Source: Anisus vortex (lineage: Eukaryota > Mollusca > Gastropoda > Planorbidae). Taken from it: a stretch of DNA of 64,000 nt. The position numbers were made by a program, and so were the translations under genes. Shown one piece after another: positions 22,230 through 32,324 of this stretch; within the stretch, counting starts at the first letter, position 1; each line of letters begins with the position of its first letter. The notes under the pieces are model-generated. The model was not told the origin of the DNA and did not search any database. It worked only from the letters and a program-made list of their open reading frames with translations. Location of the stretch: assembly GCA_949126835.1 (NCBI GenBank), contig OX421500.1, forward strand, positions 30,956,141 to 31,020,140, given 5' to 3'.

Positions 22230-24165
22230 CAATGGTAATGGTAATGGTAATAGCTATTCTCTATCATGTCCACCCTCCTCGGCTCCTCACCCTCTCTACC
22301 CCTCCCCACCATACACCCACCCGTGGACCTCCCAGAACTCTTCTCAGAGCACTTCAAGGAGAAGATAGAGAATCTGCGTAGTTCTCTGGATCATGATGCA
22401 TATCGCCCTTCCCCACCCTCTCCCGCCTTCTCTGGCTCCCCTCTCACCTGCTTTAAACCTGTCACCATCGACCATGTTAAGCGCATCATTATGAAGTCCC
22501 CCATCAAGACCTGCGAGCTTGACCCTCTGCCAGGCTTTCTGTTCACCCAGTGCTTGGACAAGCTCCTGCCGTACATCACCGATACCATTAATACCTCCCT
22601 CTCCACAGGCATCGTTCCTAACTGTTTTAAATCCGCCATCGTCCGCCCACTCTTGAAGAAATCCGGACTTGATGTAAATGAATGCCGGAACTACCGTCCA
22701 GTATCAAACCTCCCCTACCTCTCCAAGCTCCTGGAGCGCATCATCCTTGAGCAATTGAACGTCCACCTGTCCCTGAACTCGCTTATGCCCGTGTTCCAGT
22801 CGGCATATCGCCCCAATCACAGCACTGAGACAGCACTACTGCGGATCACCACCGACCTCCTGAACGCCACAGACAGAGGTCTCGTCTCCGCCCTTGTGTT
22901 ATTGGACTTGTCCGCGGCCTTTGACACGATCGACCACCACCTACTCATCGATCGCCTCAGCTTCACGTTCGGCATTCATGATATAGCCCTCTCCTGGTTC
23001 AAGAGCTACCTCGACGGTCGCTCCCAGACCGTCACTACTGAATCTTTGTCCTCCCAGCCCGTCACCGTCCGCTATGGTGTACCACAGGGGTCCGTCCTCG
23101 GCCCAGTCCTCTTCACTTTGTACACCCAACCCCTTTCCTTCGTCATCGAGCGACACAACCTTAATTTTCACTTTTTCGCTGATGACACCCAGCTCCTAAA
23201 CAGCGCCAAGCCTGAGGACATCGACGAGCTCCTTGCTTCTATCTCCTGTTGTTTCCTGGACATCAAGAACTGGATGACAGAAAACAAGTTGAAGCTCAAC
23301 AGCGATAAGACCGAAGCCCTACTCGTAGGAACGAGACAGAAGCTTGCTTCCCTCAGAGTGACTGACCTCCAGTTGGGTGACGTTACTGTGCCCTTCTCCT
23401 CAACGGTAAAGAGCCTCGGCATGTTTCTGGACTCCACTCTGTCCATGCAACCCCACATCTCCTTCCTGATCAAAACCTGCTTTTTTCACCTGCGACGTAT
23501 TGCCACTATCCGTCGCTACCTCACTCCGGAAGCTTGTACCAAGCTCGTCATCACTCTCCTCTTCTCTCGTTTGGACTACTGTAACTCTCTTCTGGCCGGC
23601 CTTCCTGCCGCTTCCATTCAAGGACTCCAACGCGTCCAAAACTGCGCTGCCAGACTAGTCCTAAAGAAGAAGAAGTCCGACCACATTTCACCTCTGCTCT
23701 ACTCTCTGCACTGGCTCCCTATTCAAAATAGGATTTTATATAAACTCGCATCTCTATGCTATAAATGCCTCAATGACTCTGCCCCGGATTATCTAATTTC
23801 CTGTCTGGAAATATATACAAAACCACGCCCACTTCGATCGGCTGCTCACAAACTCAATTTGACGATCCCGCGGACAAAACTCGTGACAGCTGGTCAGCGG
23901 GCCTTCACCTACTCCGGCCCCTCCGCATGGAACACCCTGCCACTCCAGCTGCGACAAAGCTCGAACTTTTACATTTTCAAGACCGGACTCAAGACTCACC
24001 TGTTTATTATTGACTCCTAGCCCACTTACATTTTTAAACATTTGTCTGTTATTGTTATCATCGTTAATTGTAATTGTAATTGTAATTGTAGATGTAATTG
24101 TTAAGCGCATAGAACTGATTGCGGGATATGCGCTATATAAGCTTCATTATTATTATTATTATTAT
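22230..24165 (+). mobile_element. CR1/L2-like LINE, 5'-truncated, intact ORF
   Basis: Contains the 584-codon frame at 22266-24020, then a short 3' UTR ending GGGATATGCGCTATATAAGC and a (ATT)n tail (about 24145-24165). The endonuclease domain is missing, so the copy is 5'-truncated. Direct repeats of aatggtaat at 22230-22252 and after the tail suggest the target duplication, although the left side is itself repetitive. Confidence 0.85.
22266..24020 (+). CDS. CR1/L2-like LINE reverse transcriptase (endonuclease lost)
   Basis: 584 aa with no internal stop. It starts in the linker before RT. RT blocks in order: [12 protein letters not shown] (121-132), [45 protein letters not shown] (212-224) with the first catalytic aspartate, YGVPQGSVLGPVLF (270-283) and the catalytic FADD (304-307). 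The thumb region reads MTENKLKLNSDKTEAL. The C-terminus (SAWNTLPLQLRQSS, GLKTHLF) is typical of CR1/L2/Rex1 relatives. There is no RNase H. Such proteins copy their own RNA at a nicked target; without endonuclease this copy is not autonomous. The first Met may be fortuitous. Its G+C content is clearly above the surrounding DNA. Confidence 0.88.
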   Translation: MSTLLGSSPSLPLPTIHPPVDLPELFSEHFKEKIENLRSSLDHDAYRPSPPSPAFSGSPLTCFKPVTIDHVKRIIMKSPIKTCELDPLPGFLFTQCLDKLLPYITDTINTSLSTGIVPNCFKSAIVRPLLKKSGLDVNECRNYRPVSNLPYLSKLLERIILEQLNVHLSLNSLMPVFQSAYRPNHSTETALLRITTDLLNATDRGLVSALVLLDLSAAFDTIDHHLLIDRLSFTFGIHDIALSWFKSYLDGRSQTVTTESLSSQPVTVRYGVPQGSVLGPVLFTLYTQPLSFVIERHNLNFHFFADDTQLLNSAKPEDIDELLASISCCFLDIKNWMTENKLKLNSDKTEALLVGTRQKLASLRVTDLQLGDVTVPFSSTVKSLGMFLDSTLSMQPHISFLIKTCFFHLRRIATIRRYLTPEACTKLVITLLFSRLDYCNSLLAGLPAASIQGLQRVQNCAARLVLKKKKSDHISPLLYSLHWLPIQNRILYKLASLCYKCLNDSAPDYLISCLEIYTKPRPLRSAAHKLNLTIPRTKLVTAGQRAFTYSGPSAWNTLPLQLRQSSNFYIFKTGLKTHLFIIDS

Positions 24166-24423
24166 TATTTAATGGTAATTTATATAGCGCTTCTATCCAT
24201 GCTATTTTAGCATGCTCAGTGCGCTCTAGAAGACTATTAATCTGTGAGAGGTTTCACTGCTGCCGGTTAAGCGCATGTGATAACAACTCAATATTAACGT
24301 CATCTAGTCCCAAAACTCCTGTAGGGCGACAGGGATCTGCCGGTGGCGGGGCTCGAACCCGCGACGTGTCAAGTGGTTTTTTGGTTGACAGTCTGGTGAG
24401 CTAACCGCTAGGCCAGCCGGCTT
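24166..24423 (-). mobile_element. tRNA-derived SINE, family 2 (copy 1)
   Basis: On the minus strand it begins AAGCCGGCTGGCCTAGCGGT (A box), has B box GGGTTCGAGCCCC and a body containing CCTGTCGCCCTACAGGAGTT. It ends in GATAGAAGCGCTATATAAAT. That last element resembles the 3' terminus of the LINE just upstream. Relatives: 26296-26475, 32578-32756, 43536-43720. Confidence 0.82.
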
Positions 24424-24924
24424 CAATGACAATGCAATGCCCAATCTACTGCTGCACCAACGAATCCCATTATACCTACACGCAAACTTTAATTACCGAC
24501 AGATTTCAAAGTTCAATGGCGAACAAAAGGGGCGATTATACGGATTATGCCCGCAGTGTTCGCCTAATTGAAATTTCGGCTTTTGGACTTTAATCCACAG
24601 ACAGGAAAGCTATATTATCAATCCATAGGCGATCTCAGTTTACATTGTCAACATGGCTGACATTTAGGAAACTAAAAACAACATGACGTAAAAGAAAGGA
24701 AAAAGAGGTTGACAGATTGCTTTGTTTCGTTTTCCTCTTTTTTTGTGTGTGTGGACTGTTTGTGGTTTTAATTTTTGTTTTAATATAATGTGTACATAGC
24801 TTGTTAATATAAAAGTAAATAAAGACATTTCAATATTTGGCCTTTAAAAAAAATAGAAATTTCTTTTAACGGATTTTCAAGCCCCATTGCAAAGTTTATT
24901 CAGTTGGTTTAAAACAACAAAAAC

Positions 24925-24974
<50 letters not shown>

Positions 24975-25341
24975 TTACAATTTTGATAATGACTTCCTCA
25001 GACTAAAATTAGCAATGTCTTTGCAAAGATGCCCTCTAAAAATATTTTGCAAAAGTCTTGCGCATGAAACGTTTCAATTAATTTTAGCCTAATCAAGTAA
25101 GCAGGCAACGTGAAGTGCGTTAAATTCTTTTTTACTCATAGAACTCATAAAAAAAGGGCAATTTTTTAATAAACATTTACTTTTGATGATGCGTTTCATT
25201 TATATAATTAATTCAAATATATTTAAAAAAAAAAAGAAAATCGCAACAGTTATTCTTCTTTCTCCATTGTGTCATTGAGTAATGAAGTTGTCGAAAGGGG
25301 GGGGGGGGGGAATGAGCCGAATGAGAACACACGGTCTAGAT
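24424..25341. other. Intergenic sequence with GA microsatellite
   Basis: No gene supported. A (GA)n run lies at 24925-24970 and a poly-G run near 25299. The last 8 bases are a hAT target duplication. Confidence 0.5.
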
Positions 25342-25742
25342 CAGGGGTCTCAATCTCAGGATAAGGCATGTGTTATTTTATCACTTAAGGGATGTGTCAA
25401 CGGCCGCACTCAACCCCCCCCCCCCCCACACCAACAGCCCGAACAAAGAAAACAATTTGCACTTCATACATCCTTATTTTACTACTTATTACTAGATCTA
25501 ATAATATGCCAATTTACAATTTAGACACAAAGAATTATACCAAAGACAACTATCATACTATCATTAAGATTTATTTTTTTTAAGTATGTTACCCATATAA
25601 AATCAACAATACAATTTGAAGTGTATCAGTTGGCCTACTAGCTGTTTGAATTTCACGAATAGTATATTTTTCGTAAGCTTATTAACGGGCCACAAATATC
25701 CACTTGGTGGGCCTCATGCGGCCCGCGTTTTTGATTCCCCTG
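25342..25742. mobile_element. hAT-type MITE, 401 bp
   Basis: Starts CAGGGGTCTCAATC and ends GATTCCCCTG, inverted at the tips. It is flanked by a perfect 8-bp duplication gtctagat (25334-25341 and 25743-25750). Interior includes GGGCCTCATGCGGCCCGCG near the right end and a poly-C run. No coding capacity. Confidence 0.85.
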
Positions 25743-26090
25743 GTCTAGATGGTAACAATCAAATGCTAAACGTATGAGTGGCCTGTTTAGCTGATAATAA
25801 GTGGGCTAGAACACGTCTACATTTATAAGTTCATTATCTCAACAGTTTCTCGGTGGGTTTTTATTCGGGAATAACTAGATCACCGTAGATCACCGTAGAT
25901 AATTTGGTGAGTTTTGTAAAAAAATAACATGCATGCTTAGCAGACAAATATATATAGATACCGGGTAGGCCTAACTGTAATTTCAAATATCAACAATTTC
26001 TAAGTTCTACTTCTGAAAATGCTTCTAAATGTGCACAAATTTAGGCAACTTTTCTTATTGATTAACAACCTTTTACGTAACTCTTTAACA
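25743..26090. other. Unannotated sequence
   Basis: No gene or repeat recognised. A short direct repeat of GATCACCGTAGA occurs near 25880. Confidence 0.4.
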
Positions 26091-26295
26091 CACTAAGACA
26101 GGGGTCGGCAACCTTTTGCTTATAATGTGCGAAACTAGGATTTCTAAATCATTCAGCGTGACAACAGCGTGAAAGTCAAACTGCTCAACTATATTACTTA
26201 TACAACACAATTTATTTGGTGCCGTAGCAAGACAAGACGAAAAGAAAAGGAGCATTACAGAGAAAATCATTAAAGCGTTTTATATTTAATAACAA

Positions 26296-26475
26296 ATAAG
26301 CCGGCTGGTCCAGCGGTTAGTTCACCGGACTGTCAACCAAAAACCAACTGACACGTCACGGGTTCTATCCCTGCCACCGACGGATGCCTGTCGCCCTGCA
26401 GGAGTTTTGGGCCTAGTGGACGTAATAATCTTCTATCTAGAAGGAACGTCTGTAAACTTATAAGATAAGCCTGTT
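26296..26475 (+). mobile_element. tRNA-derived SINE, family 2 (copy 2)
   Basis: Head AAGCCGGCTGGTCCAGCGGT with A box, B box GGGTTCTATCCC, body CTGTCGCCCTGCAGGAGTTT, tail TGTAAACTTATAAGATAAG. Nearly the same as 32578-32756. Confidence 0.82.
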
Positions 26476-26745
26476 TGTTATTAGCATCTTTTTTAAAAAT
26501 CCATTCATATCTAATAGGCACAATTTCATTTCTCAACTGATACATGAATCATACATACATGAACTTATACATTAACATGGTTAATGAATCAACATTTGAA
26601 TATAGTTGTCAAGATATTATTCTAGTAATCGCTTTAAATTCTTTATATTTTGATCTCTGCATAACTGAGATTTCATCTTTTATATTATTACTGGTGTGAC
26701 AATCTGCTACCAACCATATACTGCAGTGCAGCGGAATAGATACGT

Positions 26746-28997
26746 CGTCGGCATCCGTCCGTCTCCAAGAGACGATGGTGTAGCTTCACGGCAAAGGTGA
26801 CCAGCTGCACCGCCGAGAATGGCTGTGGAGGCCAACTCGGGAGTGGCAATCCCTGCCGCACTTCAGGCATTTGAAGGTGGATGGCTGTTGTAAAGGAACC
26901 TTCCGCCTCGCTCTTTTCTGGATGGCAGCTTCCATGCGCCCAGTTTCTGCGCGGGATGTGCCAAGCTTGACTGCGAGCCTCCAGGTTGGTCGGTCAGAAG
27001 CTTGGCATTCCCATGTGTCAAGGTCAATTGAGCTCTCGTTCAGGTCTCTTTTGCAAAGGTCCTTGAATCGCAGTTTTGGGCGCCCTATCTTCCGGTGGCC
27101 TTCGACCAGTTCTCCATAGAGGAGGTCTTTAGGAATGCGACCTGCATTCATCCTTTTCACATGGCCGAGCCACCTGAGGCGTTTCTCACTGAGCACAGCG
27201 TGAAGGCTGCTCATGTTGGCTCTCCCCAGCACCTCTGTGTTGGAGACCCTATCCTGCCACTTGATCTGCAGTATTCTCCGTAGGCACCTCATATGGAAGC
27301 TGTTGATTTTCTTCTCGTGCCTCGCGTAGGTGGTCCATGACTCACAGCCATACAGGAGAGTGCTGAGTACGCAGGCGTGGTAGACGCGCAGTCTGGTCCT
27401 CTCGGTGAGGCTGGAGTTGTCCCACACTCGCTGTTTTAGTTGGGCCATGACTGTGGCTGCCCTGGCGATCCTGCTGTTGATCTCCAAGTCGATGGACTGT
27501 GAACTCGAGATAATGGACCCGAGGTAGGTGTAGTTCTCGACCACCTCCAAGGTGTGTCCATCGATGACAATGTTTGGAGGGGTCTCCGTGCCCTGAGCCA
27601 TGACGTTTGTCTTTTTCAGGCTTACAGTCAGGCCGAACTCCTTGCATGCTTGGGAGAAGCAAGTGACGAGCTGCTGGAGTCCGTCTTCGGTGTGTGATGT
27701 CAAGGCTGCATCATCAGCGAAGAGCATCTCGCGAATGAGGACCTTTGTGACTTTGGTGTTGGCACGAAGGCGCGCTATGTTGTAGAGCTTGCCATCAGAC
27801 CTTGTGTGAATGAAAACACCCTCGCTGCAGTCCTTGAAGGCGTGTTGGAGGAGCATGGAGAAAAAGATGCCGAAGAGTGTAGGCGCGAGGACGCAGCCCT
27901 GCTTTACTCCGCTGCTGACTGGGAATTCCTTGGAGGTTGCGCCATTGTAGAAGACAGTGCTGTGCATGTTGTCGTGGAAGGACCTGACCACCGCAAGCAG
28001 GTGTGGGGGACATCCGATCTTCTGCAGCAAGCTGAATAGTCCGCCTCGGCTGACCAGATCAAATGCCTTTGTGAGGTCGATGAAGGCTATATAGAGTGGC
28101 ATCTGCTGTTCCTGACACTTCTCCTGGAGCTGGCGTAGTGAGAAGATCATGTCAACCGTTGATCGACCAGCCCTGAAGCCACACTGTGACTCTGGGTAGA
28201 TGCGTGAAGCGAGGGTCTGCAGGCGGTTAAGGATGACGCGGGCGAACGCTTTACCAACGATACTGAGGAGGGAGATGCCCCGATAGTTGTTACAGTCGCT
28301 CCTGTCACCTTTGTTTTTGTACAAAGTGATGATGTTAGCGTCTCTCATATCTTGTGGAATGTAACCCTGTTCCCAGCAAAGGCATAGGAGGTCGTGAAGT
28401 TGCCGTAGCAGGGCTGGTTTCCCGCTCTTTAGTACTTCTGGTGGGATTCCGTCGCTCCCAGGTGCTTTACCGCAGGCGAGACGGTCGATGGCCTTGCTAA
28501 GCTCATCCAAAGTGGGTGGAGTGTCAAGCTCCTCCATGACCGGCAGGTCTGACATCGCTCTGAGAGCGGAGTCTGTTACAATGTTCTGCGTTGCGTACAG
28601 TTCGAGGTAATGCTCTACCCACCTCTGCATCTGCCTTTCCGGATCGGTGATAACCTCGCCTGTTTTGGACTTGAGGGGGGCTGTCTTAGAGGGGGTTGGA
28701 CCTATTGCCTTCTTGATGCCCTCGTACATCCCTCTTGCGTTGCCTGTATCGGCAGCTGTCTGTATGCTGTTACAGATATTCAGCCAGTAGGTGTTGGCAC
28801 AATGACGGGCAGTCTGCTGGGCTTTGCTCCTGGCAGTCCGTAGAGCTTGTAGTGTACTGGCGCTAGGCTTAGCCTTGTAGGCCAGAAGGGCTTTCCGCTT
28901 AGCCTCTGTCACGGGTTCCATTTCCTCCCAATGGGCCTCGTACCAGTCAGCATTCTTCCGCTCTTTCTTCCCGTAAACAGTGATGGCTGCGTTGTAC
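26746..28997 (-). mobile_element. 5'-truncated LINE with uninterrupted RT
   Basis: Bounded by a 10-bp duplication atagatacgt (26736-26745 and 28998-29007). The 3' end on the left has the signature CATCGTCTCTTGGAGACGGACGGATGCC, shared in form with 938-1333. The 5' end falls inside the coding region, so the endonuclease was never copied. It inserted into the hAT element 26099-30983. Confidence 0.88.
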
Positions 28998-28999
28998 AT
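26786..28999 (-). CDS. LINE reverse transcriptase with C-terminal zinc finger
   Basis: 737 aa, no stops. The first Met is partly encoded by the target duplication, so the frame's start is accidental and the true N-terminus with endonuclease is missing. RT blocks: NIITLYKNKGDRSDCNNYRG (222-241), SQCGFRAGRSTVDM, AFIDLTKAFDLV (305-316), SGVKQGCVLAPTLF (363-376), catalytic FADD (427-430). Then LLYGCESWTTYARHEKKIN and RCLRRILQIKWQDRV, a RLRWLGHVKRM block, and a C2HC finger CLKCGRDCHSRVGLHSHSRRC split at C711, C714, H725/H727, C731. No RNase H. Clade uncertain (an RTE/L1-like LINE). The intact frame implies a recent copy. Much higher G+C than flanking DNA. Confidence 0.87.
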   Translation of the reverse strand: MYNAAITVYGKKERKNADWYEAHWEEMEPVTEAKRKALLAYKAKPSASTLQALRTARSKAQQTARHCANTYWLNICNSIQTAADTGNARGMYEGIKKAIGPTPSKTAPLKSKTGEVITDPERQMQRWVEHYLELYATQNIVTDSALRAMSDLPVMEELDTPPTLDELSKAIDRLACGKAPGSDGIPPEVLKSGKPALLRQLHDLLCLCWEQGYIPQDMRDANIITLYKNKGDRSDCNNYRGISLLSIVGKAFARVILNRLQTLASRIYPESQCGFRAGRSTVDMIFSLRQLQEKCQEQQMPLYIAFIDLTKAFDLVSRGGLFSLLQKIGCPPHLLAVVRSFHDNMHSTVFYNGATSKEFPVSSGVKQGCVLAPTLFGIFFSMLLQHAFKDCSEGVFIHTRSDGKLYNIARLRANTKVTKVLIREMLFADDAALTSHTEDGLQQLVTCFSQACKEFGLTVSLKKTNVMAQGTETPPNIVIDGHTLEVVENYTYLGSIISSSQSIDLEINSRIARAATVMAQLKQRVWDNSSLTERTRLRVYHACVLSTLLYGCESWTTYARHEKKINSFHMRCLRRILQIKWQDRVSNTEVLGRANMSSLHAVLSEKRLRWLGHVKRMNAGRIPKDLLYGELVEGHRKIGRPKLRFKDLCKRDLNESSIDLDTWECQASDRPTWRLAVKLGTSRAETGRMEAAIQKRARRKVPLQQPSTFKCLKCGRDCHSRVGLHSHSRRCSWSPLP

Positions 29000-29682
29000 A
29001 GATACGTAGTGATCATATAAACTGGGTAGTTAATGTAATGTTTAGAATCGTACATATAAATTAAAAAATATAAATTCTTTAGTCATATAATAATTATATA
29101 ATTTTCAACTATCTTTTATAGTTTATAGTATATAGTTTAAAAGTTATAAATTGTACGCCATTAAAAAAAAAAAATAAAACAAAAACGAAACTTAAAAAAG
29201 GCAAAGAAAAACTGTTAATTAACAAAAAGTCTCAAAATTTGATGCTAGTGATGCCAAACGAATTATAAAAAAATAATATAAATAGTGTTGCTTTTCAATT
29301 ATTATTTCTGTATACAAATTCAGCATTATGCTCTTTTTTCATTGCGTAATTAGATGTATAAATAAATGTACGTTGTAAATAAACATTGTATGCATCATCA
29401 AGTCAATTTAAGCAGTTTATTCTAAACATTATTCATTAAAATAGCCACATTATATAATCTATGCCTGTTATATTTATTACAATAATAAAACAAACAAAAT
29501 TAGTTTTAGAAATAATTATATTTATGCCTAATTAAGATAGATCTCCATGTCACAAGTCACAAAAAACGAGGTGCTGCAGCAGGCTGGGATGTCAAGCATG
29601 CTTACTCTTATCTGCCAATTAATAATCGCCTTTTCTTCAAATGCTCTGCGCTAATTGTTCAATGTCAAATGGCAGGTCAAGT

Positions 29683-30244
29683 TTAAGTGACCTCTTGGTA
29701 TGCTTTCATGTGCGATAAAATATACCCACTAGTGTAAATTAAACCAAAAGCTGAAAGTAAATCGAAGGCCTTGCAGATGACAACAGATGACTTTCCTAAG
29801 ACTAAGTAACTATTCCTTTCCGATTTTCCGCAAATCGTCACATTTCGATGTCCATTCTTCAGATGTTTAAAATGAAAAAAATGCCAGTTTCCCTCCACTA
29901 TAAAAAGATACAGATGTAAATAGTTTTGAGTAAGATCAATCCAGTAAGGCTAAATGGGGTATGGAAACATGTCCATGAATTTGAAAGCCTTGCCTTAGTT
30001 TAGAAAACTTCGCATTGAGCGCTTCATTGTCCTTCTGAAAAAGCTCATCTATATTTATTTGAATTAAATTAGGGAAAGAGTTAAATGTTTTGAAATTGAT
30101 TTCACGGCAAGATATGTCCAGTTTCAATGCAAATCCATTCCAGTGGTCCAACACTTCCATTGCTTTTCGACAATGTCCTTGTGAATGCAAGTTCAACTCA
30201 CTGAAATGTGTCGCAATGTCATTCAGAAACATCGGATTCAACAA
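29683..30244 (-). pseudogene. hAT transposase fragments (family A)
   Basis: Two frames: 29936-30244 (102 aa) has FLNDIATHFSELNLHSQ, FALKLDISCREINFKTF and FPNLIQI, then LFQKDNEALNAKFSKLRQ. The frame 29683-29898 ends AFGLIYTSGYILSHMKAY, equivalent to the C-terminal hAT dimerisation block (FGSxYxCExxFSxMK). A stop lies between them and the N-terminus is absent. Same protein as at 3241-3459; related to ZBED5/GTF2IRD2-type transposases by motif order. Confidence 0.78.
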
Positions 30245-30406
30245 TCAGTTCTCCTCATTCAATACCTGAATTTTTTTAAAAATCAAGATAAACCTTAATT
30301 GCTTCCAGTCAAGAAACGAATCTATCCAAGACTTCACCTATACTATACTCCATATCATTTTCTTCTAGAAGGGACTTTAAGAAACTATTAAATTGACTAT
30401 CTAAAC

Positions 30407-30754
30407 CAGGGGTCGGGAACCCATGGCTCGCGAGCCAGATGTGGCTCTTTTGAGGGCTGCATCTGGCTAGCAGACAAATGTTCGATTATTAAAAAAATGT
30501 TTTTTTAAGACTTTTTGATCTACATGTTCATTGCATATCAATATTTCCTTCTACAAATGAGCTAAAGTCTACTGCAGCTCAGCATGAGAAGAATTCAGAG
30601 ACATAATTATTGTACTTTTAGTGTTGAAATTACACAATATGCACACATTTACTTGAATTTTTAGATTTAAACATAATGTATGGCTCTCACAGAATTACTT
30701 TTAAAAGTATGTGGTATCCATGGCTCTCTAAGACAAAAAGGTCCCCAACCCCTG
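30407..30754. mobile_element. hAT-type MITE 'GGCTCGCGAGCC', copy 1
   Basis: 348 bp. Ends CAGGGGTCGGGAACC and GGTCCCCAACCCCTG are inverted copies, flanked by a perfect duplication atctaaac (30399-30406 and 30755-30762). The subterminal GGCTCGCGAGCCAGATGTGG motif and the body match the copy at 35153-35501. Confidence 0.92.
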
Positions 30755-30991
30755 ATCTAAACAATAGATTTAATCACAGATCGCAAGTCCAATAATGAGA
30801 TTTTTTTGTACACAAACATTCTTAACTAAAACAGTCGACGTCAAGTGTGTACGTAGTTACGCCACGCAGAAACAATTAATTATGTTGACGTACGTTGTTT
30901 TGACTTGCATTAAAAAATCTTCTTGGAGGTTTCTCGTTCTGCTTACCAAGACTGGCACGCGTGCCTTAGGTTGCCGAACCCTGCACTAAGA

Positions 30992-31839
30992 AGGTTTAAG
31001 AGGTAGGCTATAGGTATACTGTTTTTAAATGAAGTGAAATTAATGCTATTGTTAAACTTGTTCAACTTACCTACGTCTGAATAACAACCATGTTCCAAAG
31101 TAAAGTTTGTTAATATAACTTATTACGTAGTCAACTATTCAACGTTAGGCTCACTTCGTAACGTAAACAACAAGTGACATAGACATAGTGTCACATAGGC
31201 CTATCCCAGCGCCAAGTGTTTAATTTCTTCCACCGTGTTGAGTCAGTTGTACACGTTTACATGTTAACGTAATTTACGTGAATGTTTACATAGAAATACC
31301 TCCACTACACATTTCACCAAGTCGGTAAACACACAATGATAAGATATTAAATGGCCTGTGTGTATCTATGTGTGTCTCTGTGTATGTATCTGTTTGCTGT
31401 TCCTCTCCTCTCTGGATTTGACTATTACGTTTAGAAAGCACTCGCAGCCGCAGCCAGCGTTTCACACGAGGAAATTGGGGAGGAGGGGGGGGGGGGGGGT
31501 GAAAGGTTGTAAGTTGACATTAACAAAAGAGGGGGGCAAGAGGAGGTGGGGGATATAGCATGCAATTACGGGGATGTGTCCAATGCAATTGCTTCCTCTG
31601 CTCCCCCGTTCCCTGGTCACCTTTTTGTTTGTGTTCCAAGCACCGTCAATGTATAGATCTACTGATTTGTCTGTCTGTGTAAAATGTCCCTGTTTGTGTG
31701 TTCGTTTGTTTGTTTCTGTGCTGGTAAGTTTAACTGTGTTTCTTTGCCCCTGTGTGTGTGTGTGTGTGTCTGCGCGTTATGTAGGTGTCTGTGTTCGCTA
31801 GTATGTGTGTCTCTTTAGATCTACGCGTCTGTATGTTTT

Positions 31840-31880
<41 letters not shown>

Positions 31881-32324
31881 TTGGGTGTAGCCTATGTGTG
31901 TGCACGTCTGTGTGTTCAGTAAATAAATAAATGTGTCCCCAGTGTCTTAAAGCATTTTAAGTTTTTAAATTTGTTGTCCCTTAGTGCGAACTTTAGGCTT
32001 AGAAGACACGCCTGGATGGACTCTTCGAAACCAAACATAGATCTACACACAACGAAAGTACACGTCTCTAGCACACAGCTTTGGGGAACTATAGTTCAAT
32101 GACCCCCACCTTAGGGGCACCATTATACCTGAATACATGTACAACCAAGCACTTGTAGGCGTGTATAGTCACAGTGCGATGTTACAATGCAATTGGCCGA
32201 CATGGCCGAAACAATACGCCAGGTGAGCATTACTCAATCTGTGTCATTTGTTCGTGACCCTGTTATTTTTATACTTTTACTATGTGACCCACTAACAGTC
32301 TTTATCGCCTATAATAGACCAGAC
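30992..32324. other. Intergenic sequence with TG and TA microsatellites
   Basis: No gene supported. A (TG)n run lies at 31752-31769, a (TA)n run at 31843-31876, and a poly-G run near 31484. Short frames over these runs have no domain. Confidence 0.5.

Larger units (their letters stand above)
26099..30983 (-). mobile_element. hAT DNA transposon, family A, copy 2 (4.9 kb)
   Basis: Ends CAGGGGTCGGCAACCTTTTG and AGGTTGCCGAACCCTG are inverted copies, with a perfect 8-bp duplication cactaaga (26091-26098 and 30984-30991). The transposase remnant is on the minus strand (29683-30244). Three later insertions sit inside: a SINE (26296-26475), a LINE (26746-28997) and a MITE (30407-30754). Without them the element is about 2.1 kb. 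It is the best-bounded copy of its family here; others are 758-3866, 32325-34717 and fragments at 44584 and 52985. Confidence 0.92.
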
